A stretch of 64,000 nucleotides of DNA from Chamaea fasciata (taxonomy: Eukaryota; Chordata; Aves; Passeriformes; Sylviidae): positions 8,494,001 through 8,558,000 of the forward strand of contig JARCOQ010000002.1 of assembly GCA_029207755.1 (NCBI GenBank), given 5' to 3'. This document shows positions 40,852 to 54,644 of this stretch, in pieces. The translations under genes and the position numbers were made by a program. The notes under the pieces were generated by a model that saw only the letters and a list, made by a program, of their open reading frames with translations, did not search any database and was not told the DNA's origin. How positions within the stretch are numbered: the stretch's first letter is position 1; the number at the start of each line of letters is the position of its first letter.

Positions 40852-43800
40852 AAACCCTTATCCTTATTCTTCTCCTACTCATCACTTATGCTTTTGCATG
40901 ACCAGAAATATCAAAGCTAGGGTTTGGAACCATCAGATCAAAATTATGTTTCTCTGTGTCAGAAAGAAGCAAGTGTCAGCTTCCAACCACTCTAAAAAGG
41001 CAGTAAGCAAGTTAATTAAGAAATTTTAAGGTTTTATACCATTGTTTCTCTGATACAGATCTGTCTTATCTTGCTCTAACTAGCAACACTCACTGAAAAT
41101 AACAGGAGTAATGCTACCAAAACAAAAACAAAACACAAAGACCAAAACACAGCATAAGCTGCTTCTGAACTTTATTCTTCTTGTTTTTTTCTCAACTAGT
41201 CATCACCACTGTGGCAATTCATGGAAAACCAAAGGAAAAAAACATATATTTGTTCAACTCAACAATATCTATGTTGTATTTACCTATGTCTGTATTTAAA
41301 AACATTGTAACAGACATGACTGTAAGCACCACGCTGTCTGACACCTATCATGAAGTAATATTGACAGAATGAATGCCAGAAAAAGGTTCCAGAGGCTAAA
41401 AGCCTCCTCTCTTCTGACAAATCCCTGAATTTCTTACAGTTCCTGGCAGACAATCCACACAGCCTAGGAAAGAGAACCAAGATAAACTTAAGGAACAGAA
41501 TAAGAGAACACCATACACACACACAAAAAAAATTTGACACACTTAGCACATCCGTTCTTTTGAACAAGCAAAGACTGGACAGACAAACCTTAGTTTAAAA
41601 AAAAGTTAAAAAAAAAATACAAAAACCACCACAGTTTACTACTATCACACTGCTTTCCTTCACACAGACTAAACATGACTTGTATTAGATAAATGTCATG
41701 AAGCATTTAATAAAAACCTATCTGTGGAGAAATCTCAGTGGCATTTTTACAGTTATTTAAACAAGCAATTACATACAGAGGCTGCTGACAAGAGTCAACA
41801 ATACCCAGAGCAGCCTTTGAAACTGATAACCCACAGAAATCAGTGGAGTCAAATACCTGAAGTTCAATCTATTACCTCTTGGTAAAGTCCACAAGTTGCA
41901 CAATAGTGGTGTCAGACACCTTGTACTTCAGTCAGCCCCAGCACCATCTAAAGGAATTATGCAAGTGTTCCCAGGAGCTGTCTCTAACCCTTCCAGCTGT
42001 GAAAACTGTTGTTCTAAAATCAGGTTTACATCAGAAATGCCTGCCAGTGTATTAGCAAACACTACTGCTGAGCAATGCCCTTCTGGTTGCAGAAGTCCTT
42101 AGTGGGTATGCTATTAGATGAAGGTATTCTTCAATACAGCTTTTTTAACAGGGTTGGACTGGGCACCAGCAATAATCTGTTATTATGAAAAGCATGCTTT
42201 TACACCATAAACTGTGTCAATATTGTACACTATATTGGTAATGTCTTTTTGTGGGCATTTTCTACTTTCTCTGGACTTTCTACTTCAATAACTCTTTTGG
42301 TTTCCCTGCCAAGGAGTGCAATTATTATCCAACCTACACCCCAGAACTCAGCATCTGTTTTTGAGGAAACACTTTTATTCAATTTTAACAAGTAATTGAC
42401 AAGTACTGTAAATTGACAGTTGAGAAATTGACAGTTTGCAGCAAACTATGCTGATCTCCACTGCATAAGGACAAACAAGCTCTTCAGTGAGATACCTGGA
42501 GAAGAATCAGATCTTGACAGACTTGGCATTTCCTGCATCTGTAGGGCTTGGGAGCTGTTTCTGGCAGAAGTCATTATGGTCAAAGTGGCCTGCAATAACA
42601 CTAAATGGACATAATTGCCACTTACAGCTACCTCCATTTTAAGCTGGAAATCACTCAAGTTGACCCTGACTGCTGCTGAAAGCTCAGTCTGATGTGTACT
42701 TTGATGGTAATATGTTATTTATGATATTAGGGAAGGTCATGCCTTACTTCTTATTCCACAGCTCAAAGGCCCTCATCTCAGATGAAATATTTGCTTCTGC
42801 TGTAGAAGAAAGTCTGTTCATGTCATTTTTTATACTATTTACTGTGAAGCAAAAAGCCAAATCGCTTGGCCAAAATGCAGAATGCCTGATAGTCACACTC
42901 AAAGACATTGTTTGTTATCTTGTAATACTCAGGCCATAACTTCATGGTCCAGAAGAGATCCTATTCACAATGCAAAGACACTTTAATCCAGTCATTGTTA
43001 CTGTGCAGTAACAACATTCCTGCTTTACTGGCTCTGCTAAAATAGTTGACATCCAAGCCCTATTTCAGTCCAAATTTAATAAAATTTCAAGTGAAAATTA
43101 TCATTAGTTTTATTTCGCCACCTAATCTTTTTAGTAAAGCTTTTCCTGTCCTTCCCAAATTCACAAGGTTTGGCTGAAATACACATCTCCAAACACAAAC
43201 TGAGTGTATTAATTTTTGTCATTTCGAACCCACAGACACTTTCTACCAATTAAAGGAGTAAAGGACTAGGTTAGCTTCCGTACTATAAACACTTTTTCTT
43301 CCTATTATCAATTCATGGAAGAAGCAGGAGATTGCTTTCCTCAGAAGAAAAAGCATATTTTTGAACAACCAGATTTATAAACCATCTTTCATTGTCATTT
43401 AAGAACATTGTATTTTTATTATCCAGTTCAAAAAGTTAACAAACTGTTTAAATTTAAGCAATAGATGCATGAAATCTGTTGAAACCCGCTGTACTGGGAG
43501 TCTTGCAGAAAAGAAGCTGGTGACACCTGCTCTGTTTGGAGTAGCTCTTAAGGCTTGAGCAGCTTGAAGGTTCACCTGAGTAGCAGTCACTGACTGAAAA
43601 TGAGGACAAAATGAATTCTAAACTAGCTTATGTGCCATCTTCAGTCCTAAAACATGCTCACACCTATCTCTGGAACAAAGCACCTGCAAGTCGGAGAAAA
43701 GACAAGTCCTGCTATAAATCAGCATTCACTGCATGGCAAATTCTGAGGATAGAGGGGTGGGATTTATATCCAAGTAGCAAAGCAAAATGTGCCGACATAG

Positions 43801-46800
43801 TAACAGGACGTGGCAACATTCAGTCTGGCAGTAAACTTCTCTAACCTCCCCCAGGTGTTGCCTCCCACAAACTTGAGCTTTCCAATCATCCTCTACCACA
43901 GTAACATGAAAACAGTACACATTTCATACATTACTTGGTTAGACAGTGACATTATGATCCAAGGACTCTTTCCCAAAAAGAATAAAATAACAAAAAAAAA
44001 AAAAAAGGCACCATACCAATTATTAGGGTTTTGAATTTTTGAGGAAAGTTCTAATTTGTCTATGTACACATCAGCTGTGGCATCTAAAACTGAGGGCACA
44101 GGAAGGAGATGAAGAGGGAGTCTTCAGCTTTGAAGTGTTTTTAACTACATGAATTTACAGTGTTCAAGTGAAGTAGCAAATAATCTGATTTATGATCTCA
44201 TACACTTATTTATTTTAGGACAAGTAGCAAATAGAAAAAGCTCTTCAGTCCAAATTTTTTGATGAAACAAAGAAAATGCAAAGAAGTTTGGCAAATATCT
44301 CTAAATGCTAACACTTCTTATTTATAGATTTTTGTCTGAAAGAACTAATCACTGTAATCACATTCAAATTACACTGCAATAGCAAGCAGAGTTTTTAATA
44401 GTAATCTGCTATTTAAAGAAAAGACAGCTACAAGCCTGATATTTTTTCCCCTAAATACTTTCCAATTGTTGTAAACAGGATTAAAATAAAGCAGCAATAT
44501 TTTGAAAAAACCTTTCAGATGTTTATAAAATTAGGCATTAAGGAACTCTTATTAGAAAATTTGTAATAAACAAATCTAACCACCAGACCATAGATTAAGT
44601 CAATGAATTCTATAAGCCATAGCTAAACTTGCCAATGAACTCTAGTGGAGGCTGAATTTGCACACAGACCAGCTAAAACTCCTCAGAAAAAGCTGCGTCT
44701 ATATACACTTATGAATTATGCACATAAAGTGCAATTAATAAAGATATTTTTATGGTCTTTGGGGAAAATACATAAAAGGCTGTACAGCAAAAAAAGAAAA
44801 ACCAGCATTCACACTCAAAACAAACTTTACACCACTAAAAGCTAAGATACAACAACCCTGAATTCTACACAGACTAAACCCAGCTTTAGGGATCCAATTC
44901 CTCCCCATTTTTAGCGGTGAAGGTTTGTGTTTGGGGGCTGCAAGTGGAGGCAGGGCAGGGAGGAAAGAGTTAAAGCACAGACCTTTCTGATACTCTTACC
45001 AGTACCAAACTCCTGCCTTGACTGACCTTTTTAATCCCTTTATCACTTCAGACTTTCCCCCTCACTGCCTGACAAAGCAGCCAGCAACGCCCCTTTGGAT
45101 TTGCTTTCTCCAGGAAAGGGGAAAAGCTGCTTAGACAATGGACACAAACCCAGGTGTGTGACTCAAATGCTCCGCTTTGCTGCAGCCTCTCTCCCACCAC
45201 TTCGGGGCATGCCAATGAGAAGATTATTTTTCTACTCATCCTACATGCTGAAATTAGTGCAGTAACCCAAAAGCACCTGTTGTTGCTCAGAATAATTGAT
45301 AACCAGCACCAAGAAAGTAGCCAAGGGCTGAAGAAAAACAGAAGCACAGAGACAAAAAGCACCCTAACTAAAAAGAACAAGGGCAAATTGTACAATTATT
45401 TAAGCTTCATAGGGCTGGACCAAAGGAAGAAGATAGTTCAGCCATCACATTACTTACACGATGAAAGATTTAAGGATATTCTGACAATGATTTTTTTTTA
45501 AGCTGTATTTTTCTAAATAACTTCCTCCCTAAGTGACAATAAACGTACAGAAGACATCTGACCCCTATTAAAAGGGAAATTAAAAACTGTTTCCAACAGA
45601 CTATGTTTCACTGGAAAAAAACCTCACACATGTTCAGAGAGGCCATGCCATTGGCAGAACTAGACACGTACTGTTTACTTCCCAGAAGTGAAATATTTTA
45701 TTAAAAACAATATCCATCTATTCAGCTCGAAAGATATGATGGATCCATGAGCTTTCCAAAGATTAGAGTTAAAGCTTGGGAGTTCACGTGAACTGAGAGA
45801 CAGGATTTGGTTGTTCAGACAGTAGATTTAAACCACCTGGCTCATTCAGCATGCAGAAGTTTTACCTTGTCCTCTACTGCTTTAACATTCTCGAAAGAAG
45901 CTAAACAGCACCTGAAATTGTAAAGCTTGTCTATTTTCAGCTCTCTTCCTTCCATTCTTACCAAGGAGGACTTTTTCCTCATTCCTTCTGTATTTCTCTC
46001 AGGGACGTCAAAGGTTTTCAGGGAGTGAGCAGGACAACTGCAGAAGGTTGGGATACAGGAGATAAGACAAGATGACAAATCCCATCAAAATACAGGCTGA
46101 GAAAGGATTTGAGAACCAACACAAAGTATTTATTTGCCTTAAGTCTTACACTGATGTACAAAGTGTAAAATTGTTCTCTAATTTCTACTTCTCAAAAAGG
46201 TAGATTTTAGCCCTAAGCTCTGGGGATCCCCTTTACCAGCTCCTGTCCCAAACCATCACATCTGCTATGTCACAAATGCTTCTATGGAGTCTTCATTATT
46301 GTATGTGTAACAATACAAACCTATGTTCAGGTATTTACATGCTGCCCAGATATCCTCAAAAAAGCTGGAAACCAAAGCAGTGTTGCAAACTCCCTATTTC
46401 TATAAAGCTTCAACAATCTCCTAAAGGAGTAGCATTTTTAAGAAAGAAGTGTTTATTCAAGTCAAATTAAACCTTGCTGAAAGTGATCAAAGAGTCATAA
46501 CTTCTCATGATGAAAATGGATTTTTTTTCTTAGACCTGGAAAGCATTCATGACCTTACACCTTACCAATCTCTATCATACCAAGAACATTCATTCTGGAG
46601 ATACAGCCTACAATAGGTATCAAACAATTGTGTTAGCTATTAACAGGTATCAAATACTAATGTGAACTTGCTTAAGCCTGACACACAAGACAGACTTTAT
46701 TAAACTCTTTTTCTTGGGATAGCAGGTACAGTACAATCAGCATGCCCCCCTAAAGCTGCTAAAATGAGCTGCTGACTCTTATGTTCATGCAGTGAATACA

Positions 46801-49800
46801 CTCTAGATGGGCAATTTCCAAACAGTTGTGGTAGTGCAGCATGTTTTCATTTACAACACACAGTAACTCAGCATGATTTTAATAAGAGTCTTTCAGACAA
46901 TTCCCCCTGGCCCTCCTGCCTTTCTTCTGAATCATCTTATCAAATGCTTACACAGCCAAAAACTCAGATCTGATGATGACAATGCATTCACATGTGACTA
47001 TGGGGAATGCCTGGAGGTACACAAATGTAGCCTGTCTCTCAGGGACACATTAGGAAAAAGAGAATGCCCTCAAAGCAGAAGTCTAACCCACACATAGCAC
47101 AGTTTAGCTCAATTTAAAAAAAAAAAAAAGTCCCCAAACTAACTGTAATAAACTACCTACATCTGTGATTGCCACTAAGATAATTCTTCACTTGTCCCAA
47201 GGCAATGTCTCCTGAAGAACCTTCTCTAGAAGCTCCCTCTTGAAGAGAAGGATAAGAACAAGTGAAGATCAGACCCTAACCAATGCCCAGAAATAGAGAA
47301 GTAGTTATGTTACAATCACGCAGATTAGCAGGCATCCTTCAAGATCCATGTAGCCTGTTTATGTATGCCAACTTATCCACACTTCCAGAAGCCTTTTCTT
47401 GACTGAAATGCCTGGGGAGTAGGTTTTGAGTGGAAGAAATTAAGAAATACAGATAAGCTTGAAGTCCTCACTCTCCTAATGTAATAATTGGGCAGGATTC
47501 CTCCACACTTCCATTCCTACCATAAAGGACAGCATCCTTACTTTGGCATGTCATACCTGAAGCACTTGTAAGTGTGAGAATCCAGATCCCAACCTCCCTT
47601 TAAAGACTGTGAAACACACAAATTTATTCAATGAACACAACACCAGTTGGGGCAACAAGCGCTGAAACTCACATTTTCTATTCATGAACTATGGAAATTA
47701 ACACGTCTCTGTTCATTTTTTGTGACTGAGCATCACTCCTTTTGTTCACCTAGGCTACATTTTTCTGAACTTGGCACAACTTGTTAGCAGTGGCATTCCT
47801 TCTCTGGAGAATGTAAGCCCACCCTTACCAGAACTTCATGATCCACTTTGAAAATATTTTCTCTCCATCGCTAAGCACAAGGGCAGACATGCTAAGCATT
47901 AACAGAGGCAAGGCAACACACCCGGGCAGCAAGGATACAAAGGAAGCAAAGTATCCCATGCCTGAACAAGAGCTTCAGAGAGAAAAGGAGGGCGTCTAAC
48001 AGAAAGCATTAGAGCTACCTCTACCTGCAAGTAATACCAGTCAATGGATTTGCAGCTGAGTGACTAAAACTGTCAGTAAGGCTTTTTTGTTAAGTATACC
48101 AAGAGAATAAGTTCAAGTAAGTTTAGCCTTAGAATTGCCCAGATTCATGGAACAATTTTTTCAACATGTTCATATAATGGAACTAATTGACCTGGGTCCT
48201 TTGACAGGTCTTCAGACATCTATTTTAACAAGAGCCTATACTAAATTATAATTGCAAATTATGTGCACATAACATTCATTAATTAGGTGATTCCGAGAGC
48301 AGCACCTTGGAGGTGTATTCTTTGTAGAATCAACAGGGCCCATTTCTAAGAACTAGCCTTCAGTTTCTTAACATGAGGTGTGTCGTGGGTTTTGTATCTA
48401 AACCAAGACAAGGTGCTATAAAAACATCAAACTGTCAGATACTTGGGGAAGAGGCAGCCATACTCTAGGTAGAAATTTTTTTTTGCTGAATATTCTTTTT
48501 TCCAGAAGAAAACTTATGTTTTAAACATTTTAAATACAAAGACCTGATCTTGTTGCATTAGACACTTTGCCTGAAGACATTATTTTCTTTTTAACCTAAT
48601 GAATAACTGTATGAAACAAAGTTTCAAAAAGTACAAAGCAGATGGAACCATGAGTGAGAGGTTTTAGATCTGACATTGCACAAGCCAAAAGGAGCTATCC
48701 TTTGTGGAAGGCAGAAAATAAAGGAACAGCTAGGATTAGATAGTGGGAGTAAATAAAAGGTAACAGGGAGCTTGAAAGAGAAGTGTCTATACATAAATAT
48801 TGAAATTGAACAGGGGGAGAAAAGTATCTTCATGAAACAGAACATCTATTTAAGACAGTCCTCCATAAGAATGCCTTCTTTACAGCTTTGAAGTAGTGAA
48901 GAAACATGTACAAATACCTGAATGCAAAGTATTCAGCAAGACAAAGCCTTTCCTCACTACTACAGTGAAACAGTAATCAGATTCCTGGTCACGTTAGAAA
49001 TTGTTCTAGAATTCCAGGCAAATTCTCAGAGTTGATCCAACATGCTCAAATAAGCTGACACTACGTAACAGAGTTGAGGGGGCCTCAATTTATTTTTTCA
49101 GAGAACACCAAGTTTTAATTTCTATACAGAGGCAACTGGTCTGCTAACAAAAAGCAATACCCACATCCTTATATTTCCCTGCATTTTTATAAATCTGGCA
49201 GCTATTAACACAATTCCAACTTGAATCTTTGGACGAGGACTACATCAGACACACATATATACATAGGCCCTTTTAAGTACTTCCTCACACACTTAAAAAT
49301 TAAGGTCATCAGTGAGACAGTCAACTACGCTTGTCACAGTAATTCCAATGCACATCAGCTAGAGACTACAATAACACAGAAGGATACATTCCATCAAATT
49401 GGTCGGGTTCTAGAATCAACAGAACTCTACTGAACTTATGGGATGCCATCCAAACCAACAAAAATACAGCCATATATGACATGGTTTCTCATGAATATTT
49501 AGTTCCGCCCACCCATACAACAGCCTGGACGAGGCACACTGGAAAAGCAAAATCCAGCTTTTCTTAATACCTCAGGTATCCACCACTGTTCATCTTCAAA
49601 AAAGATTAAAAAAGACAGAACCATAAAGCAGCCTTACCTGATATTAAGCAGATACAAAATGGGAGCTAAAAATGGAAGCATGGTGGGTATTTCCCATTTG
49701 TAAGAATGGAGAGATCTCGGAACACTAGGAGAAAGCTATGAGCCAAGAGACAGGACATCTTGGTAATTGACACTGCTACAGAAGCCACTGAGTACATGCC

Positions 49801-51259
49801 CCCATCTCAACCAACTTGCCAACCCTTCAGAATGAATGAAACCCCTCTCACTCAACCCATTCATATGGCCAAGCACTACCAGCAGCATTTTAGCCAGCTC
49901 AACAAACCAATGATTTTTTGAAGACAAAGACTGAAGCTATGCATTGGTATTGTATTTTCTTGTTTATTCTATAAATTAACTATTCAAAAAAAGCTTTCAC
50001 CAAAGACTACATAATCAGAAGGTTACAGAGGCAGTTACATGGTCTGGTAAAATATAATAAGCCATGCACATTGTTACAGCAGAAAATTCTAATAGGCAGC
50101 ACTTTCTAGCACCAGTTTGTCATTCCATAAAATGCAATTACACCACAGGCATTAATGGTTTTAATTGAACCAATTATGCTTTAAGAGGTAAAAGACTAAA
50201 AATACATACTAAATTATACAAAGTCTTTAGTCTAAATAACACTTAAGACTTAACAAAATACTTGTTGGAAAACATATCACAGATGGTCAAACAATGTAGC
50301 ACAGTGATACCCTACACAAACCCTATCACTTGGGGATTTTTTTGTTTTTTTAAGCAAATTCTTGTTTAGAGATCTGAATAACATACATTTGGACCAAATC
50401 ACTGTCACTATATAGACACTGATTTCCCTTCATCCCAAAGAACCGACTCCTTCCTTTGACTCAAGATCAAATTCAGGCATTCATCAAAAGAAAAAAAATT
50501 ACAGATTTCTCTTTTCTCCATGAACACCATATGCAACATGCCCAGGCATGACAAAGTATTGAAAAGGGAATGTGACCAGAAGTCTTTCTTCATGTTAGTC
50601 AATCATTTAACTATGTCAGTCCATCCTCCATGCTTAGGGCATTTCTAGGTCCTACCATCATTTTTTAGGCATTACTTCTATAGAGGAACCTTTTGCTCCT
50701 ATCAAAGCACTCATTCAGCACTTCTTGAGGCATTATGAAAGAGAGGGGAAACAGTCAGCTGTCTAAAGCACAGAGTTACACTTGGCAAGAGGTTAAAGGA
50801 GACAGTCCTTGGAAGCAAGAGGAAAATTTTCAGAACTTGAGGCAACATCACGATTCATTTCATCATGGATCTGGCAATTCTCAAGGTGAATCAGGACAAT
50901 CATATTACACTGCAGAATCCAGTCTGATGTGACTAAAGCCTGCCTGTCCTTCAGCAAACCACTCCCTCCGAGAGAAAGGAAAAACAAAAGAATGCACAAA
51001 GATCTCAGTATTAGCTATGCTGCTGTGCAGACCTGGTCACCATCCTGAGAGTGAAGGAGCACAGGCCAGGAGAGGCAGATGAGAACCCCAGCAAGAGAGG
51101 CCTAGATGAGCAGGAACACAATAGAGCCTCTCCAGAAGACAGCTTTTTGTTCCTGGTCTGCCATCTTCTACCTATGGCACACACGTAGAGCTTGAGAGAT
51201 GAGTTTCCCCAAAACAAATGTCCACAAGGTAACCTGAGGAGGCGTGGGCTGCTCATATC

Positions 51260-51560
51260 CATAGCTTTAAGCTATCTATGAGGACAGGTAGCTGCAAGTG
51301 CGTAAAGAATGAGCCAGACTGCACTTCCAGGGAAACAGGGAAAACAGACCAGAAGCAACAAGGTTGCATCACGTTAAGTATTGGAAAAGAAATTTCCACA
51401 ATTTGGGTGGCCAAAGACAGAGAGAGGGTGCCCAGGGAGGCTGAAGAAATACATCCTCAGAGGCTCCAGCCCAGCCCAACAAGGTCCTGAGCAACGCAAT
51501 CCAACAGGGGCAGTGGTCGGGTTTTGAGTGTGAGAGTAACCAAATCACCCGTGCAGCCTC
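51260..51560 (+). mobile_element. Diverged CR1 LINE fragment
   Basis: Resembles CR1 from GAGCCAGACTGCACTTCC through AATTTCCACAATTTGGGTGG, GGGTGCCCAGGGAGGCTGA and CAAGGTCCTGAGCAACGCAA. The order and spacing match the 3' untranslated part of avian CR1, but the extreme 3' end is degraded and no GGTCCCTTCCAAC motif follows. An older insertion in GBE1 intron 1. Confidence 0.68.
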
Positions 51561-52609
51561 TGACACCCATGGATACAAAGTTCTCTACTAACAATCACCT
51601 GGCCATGCTCATACAGTACCACAGATAAGAGAGCAGATAGACTCAAGCCCAAAGGGCAACTCAGCAACTTGCTGATGTCACTGCCAAGATTAGGCCCCAA
51701 GTCTTTTATCTCCCATCACTTCTACAAAAGAACTTTTACTGAGCAAGATAAGGGGAGGACTAATTCACTTCTTATTGCACAAGGTATAATATAAGGATCC
51801 CCACTAACAGATGTTTAAAAGCTTTGTTTCTCAAGCATCCTTAATCCTCTGTCAAAAGCCCCATTTTTTGTTTTTTTTTTAGGTAATACACAGTATGATA
51901 GCTATAAGCAATAAAACTTCCATCACTCCATGATGATTTGGTTTAATATTCAGTAAGGTCGGCTTCATCGCAAACTCTACAAAGAGATTGAGGCTACTAC
52001 AGAAAATGTATCCATGTATATTATATTTGATCAAGTTTCTTTCACTTCTATTTTCCCCCAAAGCTTCCTAATCCAAGCAAGTAAAATACTTCTAGTGCTA
52101 CAGGGTGCCAGGCACCAAATCTGTCTCCCATCCCCTCTATCAGGAAAAACTCAACCTTCTGAACTGAGAGACCGCATGTACTTTTGTTTGTTGTCTAAAC
52201 TACTCAAGTGGGGAAAAAAAAAAAGTCACTGGGCAGGGGTATCCAGAGCAAAGTTAGAGAAAGTCAGTCAACAGTAACAGAAGGAATAATGAACAGATTG
52301 CCACAGGCTCAGCAGTTGAGTAGCATAACTTCTACTTAGTTTCCCTACTCTACAAAACTAAATTCATTGCTAATATAGCCCTCCTGTCCTACCAATGATA
52401 AGGCCATAGCAAGCAGCTGACAAACAATCCACTCTCAACACACAGATTTGCTAAACAGCACATATTCCTGGCAGCTTCATCACAGCCTTTTTCTGCACCA
52501 TGTATGGTGTAGGAAACCAGATCCATTGAGTTATTTAACTGGCCCCATACCGCAGTGCTGGGTCATACAACCACCAGATAAATGCATGAGGATCCTTTAG
52601 CCTGGCAGA

Positions 52610-52850
52610 TCACATAGTCTCACACTAAGGATTTCTGATAGAGTGCACACAGCTGTGCAGGGCTGGTTCACCACCTCCCCCAGCAAAGGAACAGGACATA
52701 AAGTAAGCAAATCCCATATACTGAAGGCCCTAAAGAACTGGTTCTTCACACAGACAGCAACTAGGCTGCAAAACTCCCTTCTCCTGGGCACTCTTTCTAA
52801 AATACACCCGAAGCTGAATACAGACTGAATCACAATTCATAGAAACCCCA
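52610..52850 (+). mobile_element. Possible ancient CR1-like relic
   Basis: The stretch around 52730-52800 (AACTGGTTCTTCACACAGAC ... GGCTGCAAAACTCCC) recalls the CR1 block in which 'GGTTCTTCACACA' precedes 'GTGGAACTC'. Similarity is weak and based on memory, with no clear ends. It could equally be unique sequence. Confidence 0.25.
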
Positions 52851-53572
52851 ATGAGCATTGCATGCAGACACTAACAGGCATTTCCCTGGGCTTACAACTT
52901 CCCCTCCCTGGCACTCTCCACCATCCGCAGGATGTGCTGTTTCCTTGGGCTTAGAATAAATCATCCAGTTTATCACAGATTGCCACAAAAGTTTTCCTTT
53001 ATTCTTTTAAATTAATTAACAGGATACGTGTTTGCACAATAATTCTACAGCAATTGACCAACTGGAGGTACAGGAGGCAGAAAGTGACAAGACAGAGACA
53101 AGACAGGACCAGCTCTATGCTCTAGATGCACAAATATCAGAAGTACACGAAAGTTTTGCAAACTCACTGTACAGTCATACTATCCTCAGAAATACAAACA
53201 ACGCTACCCACAATATGACTGTTTTGATGGCAGGCACATTCGGGAAGCCCAAATGTTTTAAAAAATACTTTTATTAAGACCCAGATATGCCCATTTATTA
53301 ATTCCTCTACCCTGGCTTCCCGCTGAAAAAAATTAGTTTTACAGCACTGCATGCATGGCCAGGAGTTGTCAGGAACCATAAAACTCTTCAGTTGTTCTGT
53401 CATTAAGAGATTAAGTTTGAGAAAATGCACTGCAAGTGAGCCTAATACTTTACTCAATGGTAAATCCTATTTTACAAGATCTAGACTTTCCACTATTCAA
53501 CACCAGAACCCAACAGGACACCTGGTAACGTTAAACCATGTTGAACATTAGAACAGGGAAGAAAAAAATGGG

Positions 53573-53588
53573 AAAAAAAAAAAAAAAA
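53573..53588 (+). repeat. A16 homopolymer
   Basis: Sixteen A, preceded by GAAAAAAATGGG and followed by CCACAACCAAAA, in GBE1 intron 1. Confidence 0.93.
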
Positions 53589-54149
53589 CCACAACCAAAA
53601 ACTGTAAAAAAAATAAACTTATATTCTTTCTCACATCCCTCACACACAGAGACTTTTCCAGACTTCTGGACACAGTGCACTGGTCAGTACTACAATTATT
53701 TTGATTGCCAGACAACCACTAGTGAAACACAACATAAATGTGCAACATAAAAGCTCCCGACGGCTGTGCTCAGGCGGCGGGTGAGGTTTCAGCAGCTTTT
53801 CCAGGCCAGCAGCCTGGCTCTGCAGGATGCAGGCCTCCTTTGGCCCAGGCTGCTACTAGCAGGCTCTCACCCAGGCCCTGGGCAGAGGGTTAGCGTCACA
53901 GTTCCCAGCGAGAGGCACAAAAAAAGGGATGCTCAGCCCGGCAACCTGGCACCAACCTACCGTACACCCTGCTACATCGTGCATTGCAGGTCTGCCAAAC
54001 AGCTGAGCTGGTGGTTCAGAGACACCTCAAAACACAAGCCGGCAGGAAAATTCTCCAGAAAGATGAGATTCAGGAGCAGTTTATTGACAGATTATTGCAG
54101 CTAAACACTTTTGTTATGGATGGTAGCTTGGTGCATCACCCTCACGTCC

Positions 54150-54642
54150 TGACTGAATCCATCTCTGGGACCCCCAACACAGGAAGGGCACTGACCTTCT
54201 GGAACGAGTCCAGAGGAGGCCACCAAGCTGATGAAGCATTTCTCCTATGAGGAAAGGCTGAGAGAATTAGGATTGTGCAGCCAGTGAAAGAGAAGGTTTT
54301 GGGGTGACCTAATGGCACCCTTACAGTACCTGAAGGGAACTTACAGGAAAGATAAGGCTAGACTATTTACACGCAGCGACAGGTCGAGGGGAAGCAGGTT
54401 CATTCTAGGAGTAGGTTTAGACTAGATATGAGGAAAAAAAATCTTTATTCTAAGGGTGGTGAGGCACTGGAACAGGTTAGCCAGTGAAGTTGTGGTTGTC
54501 CCATCCCTGGAAGTGTTCAAAGCCAGGCTGGATGCAGCTCTAAGCAACCTGAACAAGCGGAGGGTGTACCCGCCCACGCCAGCACGGTTGCAACCCGGTG
54601 ATCTTTAAGGTCCCTTCCAACTCCAACCCTTCTATGATGCCG
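54150..54642 (+). mobile_element. CR1 LINE 3' fragment next to GBE1 exon 1
   Basis: About 490 bases of CR1: TCTGGGACCCCCAACACAGG, then CCTATGAGGAAAGGCTGAG, GAGGCACTGGAACAGGTTAG, TGGATGCAGCTCTAAGCAAC, and the terminus GATCTTTAAGGTCCCTTCC with a TTCTATGATG tail. It is antisense to GBE1 and ends only about 340 bases inside intron 1, at the edge of the CpG island. The 3' half keeps several CpG dinucleotides. Confidence 0.93.
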
Positions 54643-54644
54643 AG

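Noticed and set aside
51278..51490. 70-codon plus-strand frame
   Set aside because: Lies within a diverged CR1 3' region, which is non-coding.
53766..54104. 112-codon plus-strand frame left of the CR1 next to exon 1
   Set aside because: Composition follows local GC rise, no known domain, and the downstream part enters CR1 sequence.
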